Source of the DNA: JAGVPT01 sp964439265
GTDB lineage: Bacteria > Bacteroidota > Ignavibacteria > UBA10030 > UBA8401
NCBI GenBank assembly: GCA_964439265.1
Contig: CAYTOA010000008.1
Span: forward strand, 35,285 to 99,284
DNA: 64,000 nt
Reading direction: 5' to 3'
The notes under the pieces: model-generated
What the model saw: the letters and a program-made list of their open reading frames with translations, nothing else
Told to the model about the DNA's origin: nothing
Database searches by the model: none
Program-made: the position numbers and the translations under genes
Part shown: positions 8,661 to 17,794 of the stretch, piece by piece
How positions within the stretch are numbered: position 1 is the first letter of the stretch
Layout of the letters: the number at the start of each line of letters is the position of its first letter

Positions 8661-10791
8661 TCTCCAACGATTCAATGATCTTGAAGGTCGTACGCGTTGT
8701 AACAACCAGACTCTGGAACGAGATGAGGTCTTTCGCAAGGTGGACAGAGCTGATGAATTCTTCCACTTCAGCTTTGTGTCCTTTTTCAACCGTCAGACTC
8801 TCATGAACTTTTCGTGCCCCGCCGTGGTACAACTCCAAAATTTTGAAGTTGTCGATGACCGCCGTTTTGCCCCCCGAAAAAATTTCAATACGCTCCTTTG
8901 AGAGCGCAGGATCTCCGTTCGCGAGATACTCAATAACTCCTACTGAACCGTTCGAGAAGCGAATTGTTATCGCGATATTGTCGCTCTGCGACCGTTCTCC
9001 GGTCAGGGACAAAGACTGTGCAAAAACGGCCGTTGGTTCGCCTCCCGTGAGGTACTGGATTGTGTCGATGAAGTGGCACACTTCACCGATAATTCTCCCG
9101 CCCCCTTCCGCCGGATCCTGCGTCCAATGGTCCTTCGGCAGAAAGCCGGCGTTCACCCGGTAATTCACGAGCATCGGCTCTGCCGCATCGGCAAAGAAGG
9201 CTTTCGCCTGACGCACCGACGGCGAAAATCTTCTGTTAAAGCCGACCATGAATCGAAGATGGGATCGTTTCTTTGCCGCGTCATGAGCCTTGATGATTTC
9301 GGCAAGCTCTTTCTCATTAAGCGCGAGAGGTTTTTCAACGAAAACGTGCTTGTGATTATTTAGTGCCTGCACGCACAAGGATGCATGAAGGTTATGACGT
9401 GTGGCGATAAACACGGTATCGATCTTGCTGGACGCATAAATTTCCTTCGGGTCAGTCGTTGCTGACTCGAACCCAAATTTCCGTGCAACATTTTTCGCGT
9501 TCAAACCGTTGGAAGTGCATACGGCTCTCAGAATTACGGACTTGGTATTGAGGAACGGTATAAGCGAACTTTGAGCGAAGTTCCCCGCGCCGATAAAACC
9601 GATGGAGACCAAACCATTTGATTCACGCTCCGGCGCAACTGAAACAGCATTCGCAACAGATTTCTTTCCATGCGGATATTCCAGCAATACCCCAATATAT
9701 CGCTCCTTTGTTCCGCGCTGAATCATGGCATATGCCTTCAGGGCATCGGCGATGGGAAAGGTGTGCGTCGTCAATTTTTCGACGTTGACCTTCTTCGCTT
9801 TCACAAGCCGAAGGAATTCCTCCATATTGCGCTTCTCCGTCCATCGCACAAACCCGAGGGGATAGTCCTGTCCTTTCTCTTCGTAGGCCTTGTCGTACCG
9901 TCCGGGTCCGTATGACCGCGATATTCTGAATTCCAGCTCTTTCATGTAGTACGGCGTTCTGGGGATGGAAATACCAACGTCCCCGACGAGGATGACGCGC
10001 GCCTTATCACGGGCGATCGCGCCGGCAAGCTGCACCGGGTCGCTGCTTTTTGTTGCCGCCGTGATGATGATCGCATCCACCCCAACACCGTGTGTCTGGG
10101 ACAGGATATCGCTCATCAGACCTTTCGAAGCTCGCTGGTAGGCTGCATCTGCCCCAAGTGATTTGGCCAATGCAACAGAACGGGGGTCAATGTCGATCCC
10201 GATCACCGAACAGCCGGCTGCTTTTAATATCTGGACAGTTAATTGCCCGACAAGTCCGAGGCCGATGACGGCCGCCGTTTCTCCGAGTGTCGGCGCGGCG
10301 AGTCTTACGCCCTGAAGTGCGATTGCGCCGACGGTGGTGAACGCCGCCTCCTGCATCGTCATATCCGCCGGAACTTTTACGCAGAGATTTTTCGGCACAA
10401 AAAGGATTTCGGCATGATTGGCGGAACTGCCGCCGCACGCAACCCGATCGCCGACGGCAAAGTCATCGACATCCCCGGCGACGCCGATGACCGTCCCTGC
10501 TGAACTGTACCCGAGAGGAGAGAACGCTTCAAGCCTTGTCATCACTTTCCTGTACACATTCAGCACACCCTGCTGCCGCATCTGCTGAATGACGAGCTTT
10601 ACCATGTCGGGATTCGAACGTATTTTGGAGAGCATACTTCCTTTCCGTTTTTGAACGGACGATCTCTCCGTGCCCGAACTGATCAGCGAATACTCATTGC
10701 GGACAACCACCCCGCCCCCTTTCAGAGCCGGTTCCGGCACGTCCTCTACATGCATCGTGCCTTTCTTCATTTCCTGCGAAACCTGTTTCAT
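8638..10791 (-). CDS. Bi-domain oxidoreductase: zinc-type (MDR) dehydrogenase fused to Gfo/Idh/MocA
   Basis: A protein of about 717 aa. Residues about 1-370 are a medium-chain dehydrogenase/reductase (YSLISSGTERSSV, PLGYSSAGTVIGV, AAVIGLGLVGQLTVQILK as NAD(P)-binding loop, RISRSYGPGRYD). Residues about 390-717 are a Gfo/Idh/MocA oxidoreductase (VSIGFIGAGNFAQSSLIPFL, HVFVEKPLAL, GGRIIGEVCHFIDTIQ). Such fusions are found in exopolysaccharide loci and are presumed to act on nucleotide sugars or uronates; the reaction is not known to me. ATG at 10791 has AGGA 9 nt upstream, better than the ATG at 10800. A broken relative occurs at 53072-53524 in the polysaccharide cluster, so this intact copy may serve that pathway. 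Confidence 0.87.
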   Translation of the reverse strand: MKQVSQEMKKGTMHVEDVPEPALKGGGVVVRNEYSLISSGTERSSVQKRKGSMLSKIRSNPDMVKLVIQQMRQQGVLNVYRKVMTRLEAFSPLGYSSAGTVIGVAGDVDDFAVGDRVACGGSSANHAEILFVPKNLCVKVPADMTMQEAAFTTVGAIALQGVRLAAPTLGETAAVIGLGLVGQLTVQILKAAGCSVIGIDIDPRSVALAKSLGADAAYQRASKGLMSDILSQTHGVGVDAIIITAATKSSDPVQLAGAIARDKARVILVGDVGISIPRTPYYMKELEFRISRSYGPGRYDKAYEEKGQDYPLGFVRWTEKRNMEEFLRLVKAKKVNVEKLTTHTFPIADALKAYAMIQRGTKERYIGVLLEYPHGKKSVANAVSVAPERESNGLVSIGFIGAGNFAQSSLIPFLNTKSVILRAVCTSNGLNAKNVARKFGFESATTDPKEIYASSKIDTVFIATRHNLHASLCVQALNNHKHVFVEKPLALNEKELAEIIKAHDAAKKRSHLRFMVGFNRRFSPSVRQAKAFFADAAEPMLVNYRVNAGFLPKDHWTQDPAEGGGRIIGEVCHFIDTIQYLTGGEPTAVFAQSLSLTGERSQSDNIAITIRFSNGSVGVIEYLANGDPALSKERIEIFSGGKTAVIDNFKILELYHGGARKVHESLTVEKGHKAEVEEFISSVHLAKDLISFQSLVVTTRTTFKIIESLESGLPVEL

Positions 10792-10824
10792 AAAGTTCAT
10801 CCTTTTGCGTAAGTGCCGGGACCG

Positions 10825-11862
10825 TTAGCCGGCGTCCTTCACAATTTCAGTGACCCGAATGTGATCTGTGAAAAAATAATACAGCCCTATGACGACCGTC
10901 AGCAGCACCCCGACCTCGTGTGTGAGAATCGAATAGCTGAGTGCCGTTACACTGTCAACATGGTACAACTGAGTGAGAGTGAACGACGTGAAGGAATGAT
11001 ACGTCCCAAACCCGCTTGGCGTCGGGACGGCAAACGCCACCGTTGAAACGACGAGCAGTATCGTGGCAGAACCAAAATTGAGCGAATGATTCGCCATCGC
11101 GTCGAAGGCATAAAATGGGATGTACATCAGCAGAAGATACATCCCCTGAATCATGTAGCTCGTGATAATGATCATCACGAACTGCCCCGGGTATTTGGCA
11201 ATGGCAAATCCGCTGATGAACGATTCGAACAGGCTGTCAATTTTCCCGCGGAGTTTTACGGGCAGGAACACGAGGGACCCCTTCAGCAGCGAAAAGATAT
11301 ATTCCGCTTTGAAGAACAGAAGGATAAAAAGGAGAAACGCACTCACCGAACCTCCAAGGAAGATCGGCTCTATCGCCGCGAACGACGGGAACAGCTCTGC
11401 GAAGGAATCCGAATAGAAAAACATCACTGCCAGAAGGATTGAAAAAAAGGTGATGATGTCGATAATGCGTTCAATAATGACCGTGCCGAATGCCGCAGTT
11501 TTTGAGATTCCTTCGAGCTTCCCGAGCGTGTAGGGCCGGACAACCTCGCCGACCCGCGGCAAAAAATTATTCACCATGTAACCGATCATCACGGCAGAAA
11601 AAGAATTCCGGAGAGAAACGTTCCGCTTGATGGGAACGAGAAGATATTGCCATCGCCAGGCGCGGACGACATGGCTGAGAATGCCGCCAACAAGGAGATA
11701 AAAGATCCAAACGAAGTGAACCTGCGTCAATGACGTCCAGATGGCGTTAAAGTCCTGCCCGCGAAAAGCGAGGTACATGAACAACGCCATGATGACAAAA
11801 CTTAAAACGTATCGGATATATGTTTTGGCGCGTATCATGGGGACAACACTGTGCTCTGGCAA
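10825..11862 (-). CDS. YbhN/LPG synthase TM-region family membrane protein (flippase-like)
   Basis: A 345-aa protein with about eight hydrophobic segments. It carries the UPF0104/YbhN family pieces RAWRWQYLLVPIKR, MIGYMVNNFLPRVGEVVRP and AVPTPSGFGTYHSFTS. The family includes the membrane part of lysylphosphatidylglycerol synthase and proteins thought to move lipid-linked substrates; the substrate here cannot be told. It lies 33 nt upstream of the bi-domain oxidoreductase gene, which suggests a shared transcript. Confidence 0.8.
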   Translation of the reverse strand: MPEHSVVPMIRAKTYIRYVLSFVIMALFMYLAFRGQDFNAIWTSLTQVHFVWIFYLLVGGILSHVVRAWRWQYLLVPIKRNVSLRNSFSAVMIGYMVNNFLPRVGEVVRPYTLGKLEGISKTAAFGTVIIERIIDIITFFSILLAVMFFYSDSFAELFPSFAAIEPIFLGGSVSAFLLFILLFFKAEYIFSLLKGSLVFLPVKLRGKIDSLFESFISGFAIAKYPGQFVMIIITSYMIQGMYLLLMYIPFYAFDAMANHSLNFGSATILLVVSTVAFAVPTPSGFGTYHSFTSFTLTQLYHVDSVTALSYSILTHEVGVLLTVVIGLYYFFTDHIRVTEIVKDAG

Positions 11863-11967
11863 TTCTAAAAGTAATGCCGCGACGGTGAATGTTTGATTAA
11901 CGTTCAGGACAAAAATTTGTTGGCTCTATGGAAGAAGGTCATGCCATCACGATCAGGCTCATCAGGC

Positions 11968-12657
11968 TCACTGGTGAGGCGCATTGTGTCCGTTGGAACG
12001 GAGATCGACGACTTCAACATGTTCCGGAACAACGAAGACAAAACGGTCATCCGGAATTCCGGCGTTGAACCGTACATCCTTCAGCGAGTACATTGTCTTC
12101 GTTTCGTTCTTGTCGATGTACTCGACGCCGCGGACACTCCAATCCGCGTCGTCAATCCATACTTTGAGCGATTTCAGGTATTTCGCGACGCCGGATTTCG
12201 GCGAGAGCTTCAACGTGTACGACGCATGGGTATCCCCGCCGCTGTCGTCGACGAGGGCCGCGCGGAAATTTTTAGGAAGTCCGACAAGGAATCTTTCGGG
12301 GGAGAATGAATCCGGAGTTTCCTTGAACGAATCGATGAGCACCTGCTTGTTGACGGGAGAGTACAGCCAGACGGTTGTCCCGTCGGTCACTAGGATCTGC
12401 TCTTGCGACTCGATACGGTATTTGTTCCCCTTCTTCATCATCACCGTTCCGGTATACGTCTGTTCAATTTTCGCATACTTCAATGAAACGGTCTGAGTAA
12501 AGCTGGCAGTGGCATCCTCAACGTTCGAATACGCTCCCTGTACTTTTTCAAGAACGGCGGCAGCGCTCAGTTTTTCCTTTTGGCCGCAGTGAAGCGGTGA
12601 GACGTGGGCATGCATCAATGTGAACATTATGAAAACTGCCAACGTTCGTAGTTTCAT
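11968..12657 (-). CDS. lolA: Outer-membrane lipoprotein carrier LolA
   Basis: The 229-aa product has a signal peptide (about 1-24) and the LolA fold: VLEKVQGAYSNVEDATASFTQ, TYTGTVMMKKGNKYRIE, ILVTDGTTVWLYSPVNKQVL and ALVDDSGGDTHASYTLKL. It would shuttle lipoproteins across the periplasm from LolCDE. Its ATG overlaps the ftsK stop by 4 nt, so translation is coupled, an arrangement common in this lineage. Confidence 0.87.
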   Translation of the reverse strand: MKLRTLAVFIMFTLMHAHVSPLHCGQKEKLSAAAVLEKVQGAYSNVEDATASFTQTVSLKYAKIEQTYTGTVMMKKGNKYRIESQEQILVTDGTTVWLYSPVNKQVLIDSFKETPDSFSPERFLVGLPKNFRAALVDDSGGDTHASYTLKLSPKSGVAKYLKSLKVWIDDADWSVRGVEYIDKNETKTMYSLKDVRFNAGIPDDRFVFVVPEHVEVVDLRSNGHNAPHQ

Positions 12658-15155
12658 ATCAGGCTCCTGAGAATGGCTTCGAGTTCCGCTTCACTTTCAA
12701 CGAGCACCTCACGCGCTTTGCTGCCGTCGAATTGTCCGACAATACCGGCGGCTTCAAGCTCATCGACCAGCCGCGCGGCGCGTGAATAGCCGACTTTGAG
12801 GCGCCGCTGCAGTAACGAAACAGAACCTTGTTGATGGCGGACAATTGTCCGAGCGGCTTCCTGGAACAACTCATCGCGTTCCCCCCCTCCGGAGCTCAAC
12901 GCAGCGCGCTGTTTTTCCAGCACCGAGGGGAGCTCAAACGGCCTGCTGTAGCCTTTCTGCTTGCCGATATGGTCGACGATCGATTCCACTTCATCGCTCG
13001 AAATGAACGCATTCTGGATGCGGATCGGCTTCGGGCTGGATGACGGCATATAGAGCATGTCGCCGTTGCCGAGAAGTTGTTCGGCGCCGTTCATGTCGAG
13101 GATCGTGCGCGAGTCCGTTTTGGACGATACCTGGTATGCAATGCGGGCAGGGAAATTCGCCTTGATGACACCAGTGATAACATCGACCGATGGGCGCTGT
13201 GTCGCAACAACGAGATGGATCCCGACGGCACGTGCAAGCTGTGCCAGCCGCGTGATCGGTTCTTCAACCTCGCGTGCAGCTGTGATCATAAGATCGGCGA
13301 GCTCATCGATGATGATCACGATATACGGAAGCTTCCGGTGCTTGAATGTGTCGGAATCCTTCAGTCGTCCGGATGTAATGCGTTCATTATAGTCGGCAAT
13401 ATTCCGCACACCGGCATGCGCGAGCTTGTCGTAGCGCTGTTCCATCTCAAGCTCGACAGATTTTAACGCCAGAACAGCGTTCTGCGGCATTGTAATGATC
13501 TTCTCGTCGATGTCTTTTGAAATTGCGAGATAATGATGCTCGAGCTTCTTGTACAGACTCAACTCGATCTTTTTGGGATCGATGATCAGGAATTTTACTT
13601 CCGAAGGATGAAGCCGGTAGAGAATGCTTGCAAGGATCGTGTTGATGCCGACGCTTTTTCCGGAGCCGGTTGAACCTGCGATAAGAAGGTGCGGCATTTT
13701 CGACAGGTCGTCGACGTAGACTTCGCCGGAAATCGTCTTACCCATCGCCAGCGGAAGCGCAGCCTGTGCGTCACGGAATTTCGCGGAGTTGATAATGCTT
13801 CGGATCGTCACGAGCGACGGTTTGCGATTCGGAATTTCAACGCCGACCGTTCCCTTTCCCGGGATCGGCGCTTCGATACGGATGCCTTTTGCCTGCATGG
13901 CAAGAGCAAGGTCGTTCGCAAGGTTGACTATTTTTGCGACCTTGACTCCCGTTGCCGGAACAAGTTCGTATAATGTCACAACGGGGCCGGGCGTGACGCT
14001 GACGTTGGCAACCTCGACATCGAAATCGGCAAGCTTCGCCCGAAGCAATTCTGCGTTGGCCTTCAATTCTGCATCGTCGATCGTTTCGGCCTGACGCTGC
14101 GAGTTCAGAAGGTCGACCGAAGGAAATACGTAGTCGATCTCCTCGTCCTGAATATCCCGCTCGTCCAAACCGACTTCTTCTTCACGCACCATTTCCTTGA
14201 TATCGAGCGGCGTCTCCTCATCCGATCCGGGCGGGCTCTCTACCGCGGGATCCTCTCTCTCTCCGGCGCCGTTGACAGGCGGCATCACTTCGACAGCAAC
14301 CGCTTGCACCTGACGGGGCGAAACGATTTTAGGTACGGCAACGCGCCCGGGATTCTGCGAAATCTCTTCTGCCGGACGCTTTACCTGTATTAACGCCTTT
14401 TGTTTTTCTTTTTCCGCGATGCGGACGGCACGCCGCTCTTTCCAGCGATCGAGCGCTTCACTGACGGCCGACGCGATCGAGACGAAGAAATTTTTCAGAC
14501 GTTCGGATGTGACGTGAAGGTCGAGGTCGATGGCAAGCGTAAGCGTGACGAAGAGGAGCGACACCGTAACGATAATTCCTCCCGCCGCGCCGATCAGTTG
14601 GCGCAGCACACTCGAGAGAAATGCCCCGACCGCCCCGCTCCATTGCGGCGAAAGGTCCTCAGACATTCCGACAAGTCTCAGGAGCCCGCAGAACGTGGCC
14701 CACAGCACAGCGATGGCAATAACGTAATTCGTGAAATACACCAGGCGGCGGATATCGCCGCGTCGGAGCGTCATCCATCCCCAGGCAATGAGCATGAAGG
14801 GAAGTACGAAGACGGCGTAACCGACCGTCGAATTGATGAGAAAATTCGACGTAATCGCCCCGGTCAGGCCGAGCCAGTTGTTCGTGGCGTTCGCTTTCTC
14901 CTGGATCAGCGGGTCGTTGGTAAAGATCTTGAAAAGTTGTGAAACGGGGACATCGCCGCTCGCTTCATCGGCGGGAGAATACGATACAAGGCAGAGAAGA
15001 ATGAGGATCCCCAGCACCATAACGAGGAATGACGCGATCTGCTTATTGCGGCGCGACTTTTTTTCCTCGTCATTTTTCTTCCGGCGAGGTGCCGGGTGTT
15101 CCGTTGAGATTGGGGTGTCGTCCATTGAAAAAAAATTCTTATCCCTCTTGAACAT
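12654..15155 (-). CDS. ftsK: DNA translocase FtsK
   Basis: The product is about 833 aa. An N-terminal membrane domain (about 40-195, four hydrophobic segments) is followed by an acidic/proline linker, then the motor: alpha domain with LYELVPATGVKVAKI, beta/RecA domain with Walker A (IAGSTGSGKSVGIN) and Walker B (YIVIIIDELADLM), and a C-terminal gamma winged helix (SLLQRRLKVGYSRAARL) that reads KOPS-like sites. It pumps chromosome dimers apart at the division septum. The frame starts TTG-ATG at 15158/15155 and overlaps comB; an ATG at 15125 is an alternative start. Confidence 0.95.
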   Translation of the reverse strand: MFKRDKNFFSMDDTPISTEHPAPRRKKNDEEKKSRRNKQIASFLVMVLGILILLCLVSYSPADEASGDVPVSQLFKIFTNDPLIQEKANATNNWLGLTGAITSNFLINSTVGYAVFVLPFMLIAWGWMTLRRGDIRRLVYFTNYVIAIAVLWATFCGLLRLVGMSEDLSPQWSGAVGAFLSSVLRQLIGAAGGIIVTVSLLFVTLTLAIDLDLHVTSERLKNFFVSIASAVSEALDRWKERRAVRIAEKEKQKALIQVKRPAEEISQNPGRVAVPKIVSPRQVQAVAVEVMPPVNGAGEREDPAVESPPGSDEETPLDIKEMVREEEVGLDERDIQDEEIDYVFPSVDLLNSQRQAETIDDAELKANAELLRAKLADFDVEVANVSVTPGPVVTLYELVPATGVKVAKIVNLANDLALAMQAKGIRIEAPIPGKGTVGVEIPNRKPSLVTIRSIINSAKFRDAQAALPLAMGKTISGEVYVDDLSKMPHLLIAGSTGSGKSVGINTILASILYRLHPSEVKFLIIDPKKIELSLYKKLEHHYLAISKDIDEKIITMPQNAVLALKSVELEMEQRYDKLAHAGVRNIADYNERITSGRLKDSDTFKHRKLPYIVIIIDELADLMITAAREVEEPITRLAQLARAVGIHLVVATQRPSVDVITGVIKANFPARIAYQVSSKTDSRTILDMNGAEQLLGNGDMLYMPSSSPKPIRIQNAFISSDEVESIVDHIGKQKGYSRPFELPSVLEKQRAALSSGGGERDELFQEAARTIVRHQQGSVSLLQRRLKVGYSRAARLVDELEAAGIVGQFDGSKAREVLVESEAELEAILRSLI

Positions 15156-15906
15156 CAAGAGTAATGGAGTGCTTCGCCTCTTCCTTTTTCAGTTTGATCA
15201 CATTGCCGATCAGGAGGGGGAGCACGGGAATGGAATCGACGCTCACGCATGTTTTCAGGTCGCTCTCGAAGCCGATGTCGACAAGGTACTTTCCGTGGTC
15301 GGAGCTTTTTGCCATTTTGAGCAGATTTTTGCCGACTGTTTTGTAAAGGACCTGTGCTGCTCCAGCTGCGTCATTCACGTCGACGACAACGGGGGAATCC
15401 TCAACGAGCATTTTTACAAGCATGCCCGCGCAGACCGCGTCTTCCATGCAAAAGAGCTGCTTTTCGCCGGCGCAGACGATTGAGAAATCCTCCCCCGCCT
15501 GGCGGATGAAATCAGCCACGAGCGATACGTTGATGAAGCCGCCCACCGCCATTCGTTTGGCGTATTTCGCCTTCACCATCGCTGACGATCCGTTCGTCGT
15601 GCAGAAAATAATTGATTTTCCTTTCACTGCATCTTCCGTATACTCGCTGGGAGAATTGCCCAAATTGAAACCGGTAATGATTTTGCCGTTTCGTTCACCT
15701 CCGCGAAGCACAACGTCGCCAAAGAGGTTTCCGGAGACCTTCACCGCCGATTCGATCGAACCGACCGGGATGATCTCCCGCGCTCCGTTATTTAGAGCCG
15801 TCACGATCGTCGTGCTTGCTCTCAACACGTCGATCACGACAACGTTCTTGTCGCGCAGCTGCATTTCATCGACTTGAGCAGGAGAAAAGTACACGTCAAT
15901 TTTCAT
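15139..15906 (-). CDS. 2-phosphosulfolactate phosphatase family protein (ComB)
   Basis: The 255-aa product contains the ComB motifs VVIDVLRASTTIVTALNNGA, VVLRGGERNGK, FNLGNSPSEYT and IIFCTTNGSSAM. In methanogens ComB makes sulfolactate for coenzyme M. The family is widespread in bacteria without coenzyme M and may act in sulfolactate metabolism there or on another substrate. No other coenzyme M or sulfolactate genes are nearby, so I keep the family name only. It overlaps ftsK by 17-20 nt. Confidence 0.87.
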   Translation of the reverse strand: MKIDVYFSPAQVDEMQLRDKNVVVIDVLRASTTIVTALNNGAREIIPVGSIESAVKVSGNLFGDVVLRGGERNGKIITGFNLGNSPSEYTEDAVKGKSIIFCTTNGSSAMVKAKYAKRMAVGGFINVSLVADFIRQAGEDFSIVCAGEKQLFCMEDAVCAGMLVKMLVEDSPVVVDVNDAAGAAQVLYKTVGKNLLKMAKSSDHGKYLVDIGFESDLKTCVSVDSIPVLPLLIGNVIKLKKEEAKHSITLDVQEG

Positions 15907-15998
15907 TGCAACACCTTGTCTCTGTAATCATCTGTGACGCTGACACTACACTCGCTTAGGCTTTGGTTCTTGGGGATCAAGGTCTAAAAGCCTTCCTC

Positions 15999-16022
15999 GC
16001 ACAAAGCCGCCAAGACGCAAAA
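15999..16022. repeat. Intergenic 'CACAAAGCCGCCAAGACGCAAA' word
   Basis: In the 152-nt gap between comB and gcvT there is a stretch of the form GCACAAAGCCGCCAAGACGC followed by AAAA. Very similar words recur between genes of many unrelated bacterial genomes (from memory), usually without known function. Only this copy was seen in the window. Confidence 0.4.
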
Positions 16023-16058
16023 TAGATCAAGATAAAACTTACGCAGCTTTACATAATG

Positions 16059-17138
16059 CTATTTTTTAAGAAACGGCAGCGCCGTAATTTTGCCCTTTAC
16101 TTCTTTCCCGCGCACATCGATGTGGACCGGACTGCCGTCTGCAAAGTGCGCGGCATCCACATATCCCATCGCGATAGCTCTTTCGAGGGAGGGGGAAAAT
16201 GTTCCGCTCGTGACCGACCCGATCTGAGTCCCTTTCGAGAGGATCGCGTAGCCGTGACGAGCAATCGCCTTCTCTTCGATCTCGATTCCCACAAGCTTCC
16301 GCTTAAGACCTTCTGCTTTTACTTTTTCTAATACCGGTTTTCCGAGGAATTCTCCCTTTTTGAGCTTTGTGATCCACCCAAGCCCCGCTTCAAGCGTATT
16401 TGTGGTCTGATCGATATCGTTTCCGTACAGACAATATCCCATTTCAAGGCGCAGCGTATCCCGGGCACCGAGGCCGATCGGCTTGATGCCGCAGTCTTTA
16501 CCTGCCTTGAAGAGCGCATTCCAAACATTCTCGGCGTACGACGGTGAGAAATAAATTTCATAACCAAGTTCACCGGTATATCCTGTCCGAGAGAGGATCA
16601 TATCAACTCCCGCGACACTTGCTTCTTTAAACCGATAATACGGAATCGATTTCAGATCGACAGACGTGAGTTTCTGAATGACCGTCTGCGATTTTGGACC
16701 CTGAATCGCCAGCAACGCAGTAGCATCGCTCTCGTTCCTGAGATCAACATCGGGCATCAGATGCCGGTTCATCCATTCGAAGTCTTTTTCAACGTTCGAC
16801 GCGTTCACGACAACCATGAAATGGTTCTCGCCGATCTTGTAAACAAGAAGGTCGTCGACGATCCCCGCATCGTCATAGCACATTGCAGAGTATTGAGCTT
16901 CTCCCGGCACAAGCACCGCGACGTCGTTGACCGTCATGCGCTGCAAGAATGCCTGAGCGTTCTTTCCCTTCACTACAAATTCCCCCATGTGCGAGACATC
17001 GAAAACGCCGACCGCAGTGCGTACCGCTTTATGTTCTTCGATGATGCTGGTGTATTGCACCGGCATTTCATAGCCGCCGAAAGGAACCATCTTCGCTCCG
17101 AGCTGCCGATGGATCGAATGGAACGGCGTCTGTTTCAT
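16059..17138 (-). CDS. gcvT: Glycine cleavage system T protein (aminomethyltransferase)
   Basis: The 359-aa product has family length and signatures: MPVQYTSIIEEHKAVRTAVG, FDVSHMGEFVVKG, VMVVVNASNVEKDFEWM-like folate-site residues, ILSRTGYTGELGYEIYF, GARDTLRLEMGYCLYGNDID and GSVTSGTFSPSL. It transfers the methylene group from lipoylated H protein to tetrahydrofolate. The gene overlaps the transaldolase stop by 4 nt. No glycine riboswitch-like structure precedes it. gcvH and gcvP are not in the window. Confidence 0.95.
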   Translation of the reverse strand: MKQTPFHSIHRQLGAKMVPFGGYEMPVQYTSIIEEHKAVRTAVGVFDVSHMGEFVVKGKNAQAFLQRMTVNDVAVLVPGEAQYSAMCYDDAGIVDDLLVYKIGENHFMVVVNASNVEKDFEWMNRHLMPDVDLRNESDATALLAIQGPKSQTVIQKLTSVDLKSIPYYRFKEASVAGVDMILSRTGYTGELGYEIYFSPSYAENVWNALFKAGKDCGIKPIGLGARDTLRLEMGYCLYGNDIDQTTNTLEAGLGWITKLKKGEFLGKPVLEKVKAEGLKRKLVGIEIEEKAIARHGYAILSKGTQIGSVTSGTFSPSLERAIAMGYVDAAHFADGSPVHIDVRGKEVKGKITALPFLKK

Positions 17139-17782
17139 TTCTTTTTGCCTTTGTTCCAGTCGGCAAGAAACTTTTGGATGCCGATATCGGTCAGCGGATG
17201 CTTGATGAGCTGGTCGATCACTTTGAATGGCATCGTGCAGATATCGGCACCCATCATTGCTGCGTCAATCACGTGAAGCGGATGACGCACGCTTGCGACG
17301 AGCACCTGTGTGTCGTACCCGTAATTGTGGTAGATCGTGACGATCTGTCCGATCAATTCCATTCCGTTCTGACTGATATCATCGAGCCTGCCGACGAAGG
17401 GGCTGATGAAATACGCGCCTGCTTTTGCGGCAAGAAGAGCCTGGTTGGCGGAGAAGCAGAGGGTTACGTTCGTTCTGATGCCTTCAGCCTTCAGCGCCTT
17501 CACCGCCTTCAGCCCGTCTTTGATAAGCGGAACTTTGACGACGATGTTCTCGTGTATCTTCGCGAGCTCGCGTCCTTCTTTCATCATTCCGTCGAATTCG
17601 GTCGAAACAACTTCTGCACTTATCGGACCGTGGACGATCGCGCAGATCTCTTTCAGCAGGGGGATGAACTCTTTTCCCTCTTTCGCGACGAGGCTCGGGT
17701 TCGTGGTAACGCCGTCCAGTACTCCAAGGTCGTTCGCTTCTTTTATTTCTGTGAGGCTTGCTGTGTCGATAAAGAACTTCAT
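17135..17782 (-). CDS. Transaldolase, short FSA/TalC type
   Basis: The 215-aa product belongs to the short transaldolase / fructose-6-phosphate aldolase class. It has FFIDTASLTEIKEA, GVTTNPSLVAKEG, VVKVPLIKDGL with the Schiff-base lysine at about residue 83, GIRTNVTLCFSANQALLAAK and ISPFVGRLDD. It acts in the non-oxidative pentose phosphate pathway. Transaldolase and FSA activity cannot be separated from sequence alone. It ends in a KKK tail overlapping gcvT. Confidence 0.92.
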   Translation of the reverse strand: MKFFIDTASLTEIKEANDLGVLDGVTTNPSLVAKEGKEFIPLLKEICAIVHGPISAEVVSTEFDGMMKEGRELAKIHENIVVKVPLIKDGLKAVKALKAEGIRTNVTLCFSANQALLAAKAGAYFISPFVGRLDDISQNGMELIGQIVTIYHNYGYDTQVLVASVRHPLHVIDAAMMGADICTMPFKVIDQLIKHPLTDIGIQKFLADWNKGKKK

Positions 17783-17794
17783 TGAATAATCCTT

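Noticed and set aside
7938..8789. Full 283-codon version of the outer-membrane-type protein
   Set aside because: The first ~43 codons lie inside the oxidoreductase gene and precede the signal peptide with a highly basic stretch, so a shorter start was chosen.
16059..17782. Possible glycine riboswitch upstream of gcvT
   Set aside because: gcvT overlaps the transaldolase gene by 4 nt, and no tandem aptamer-like structure is seen upstream of either gene.
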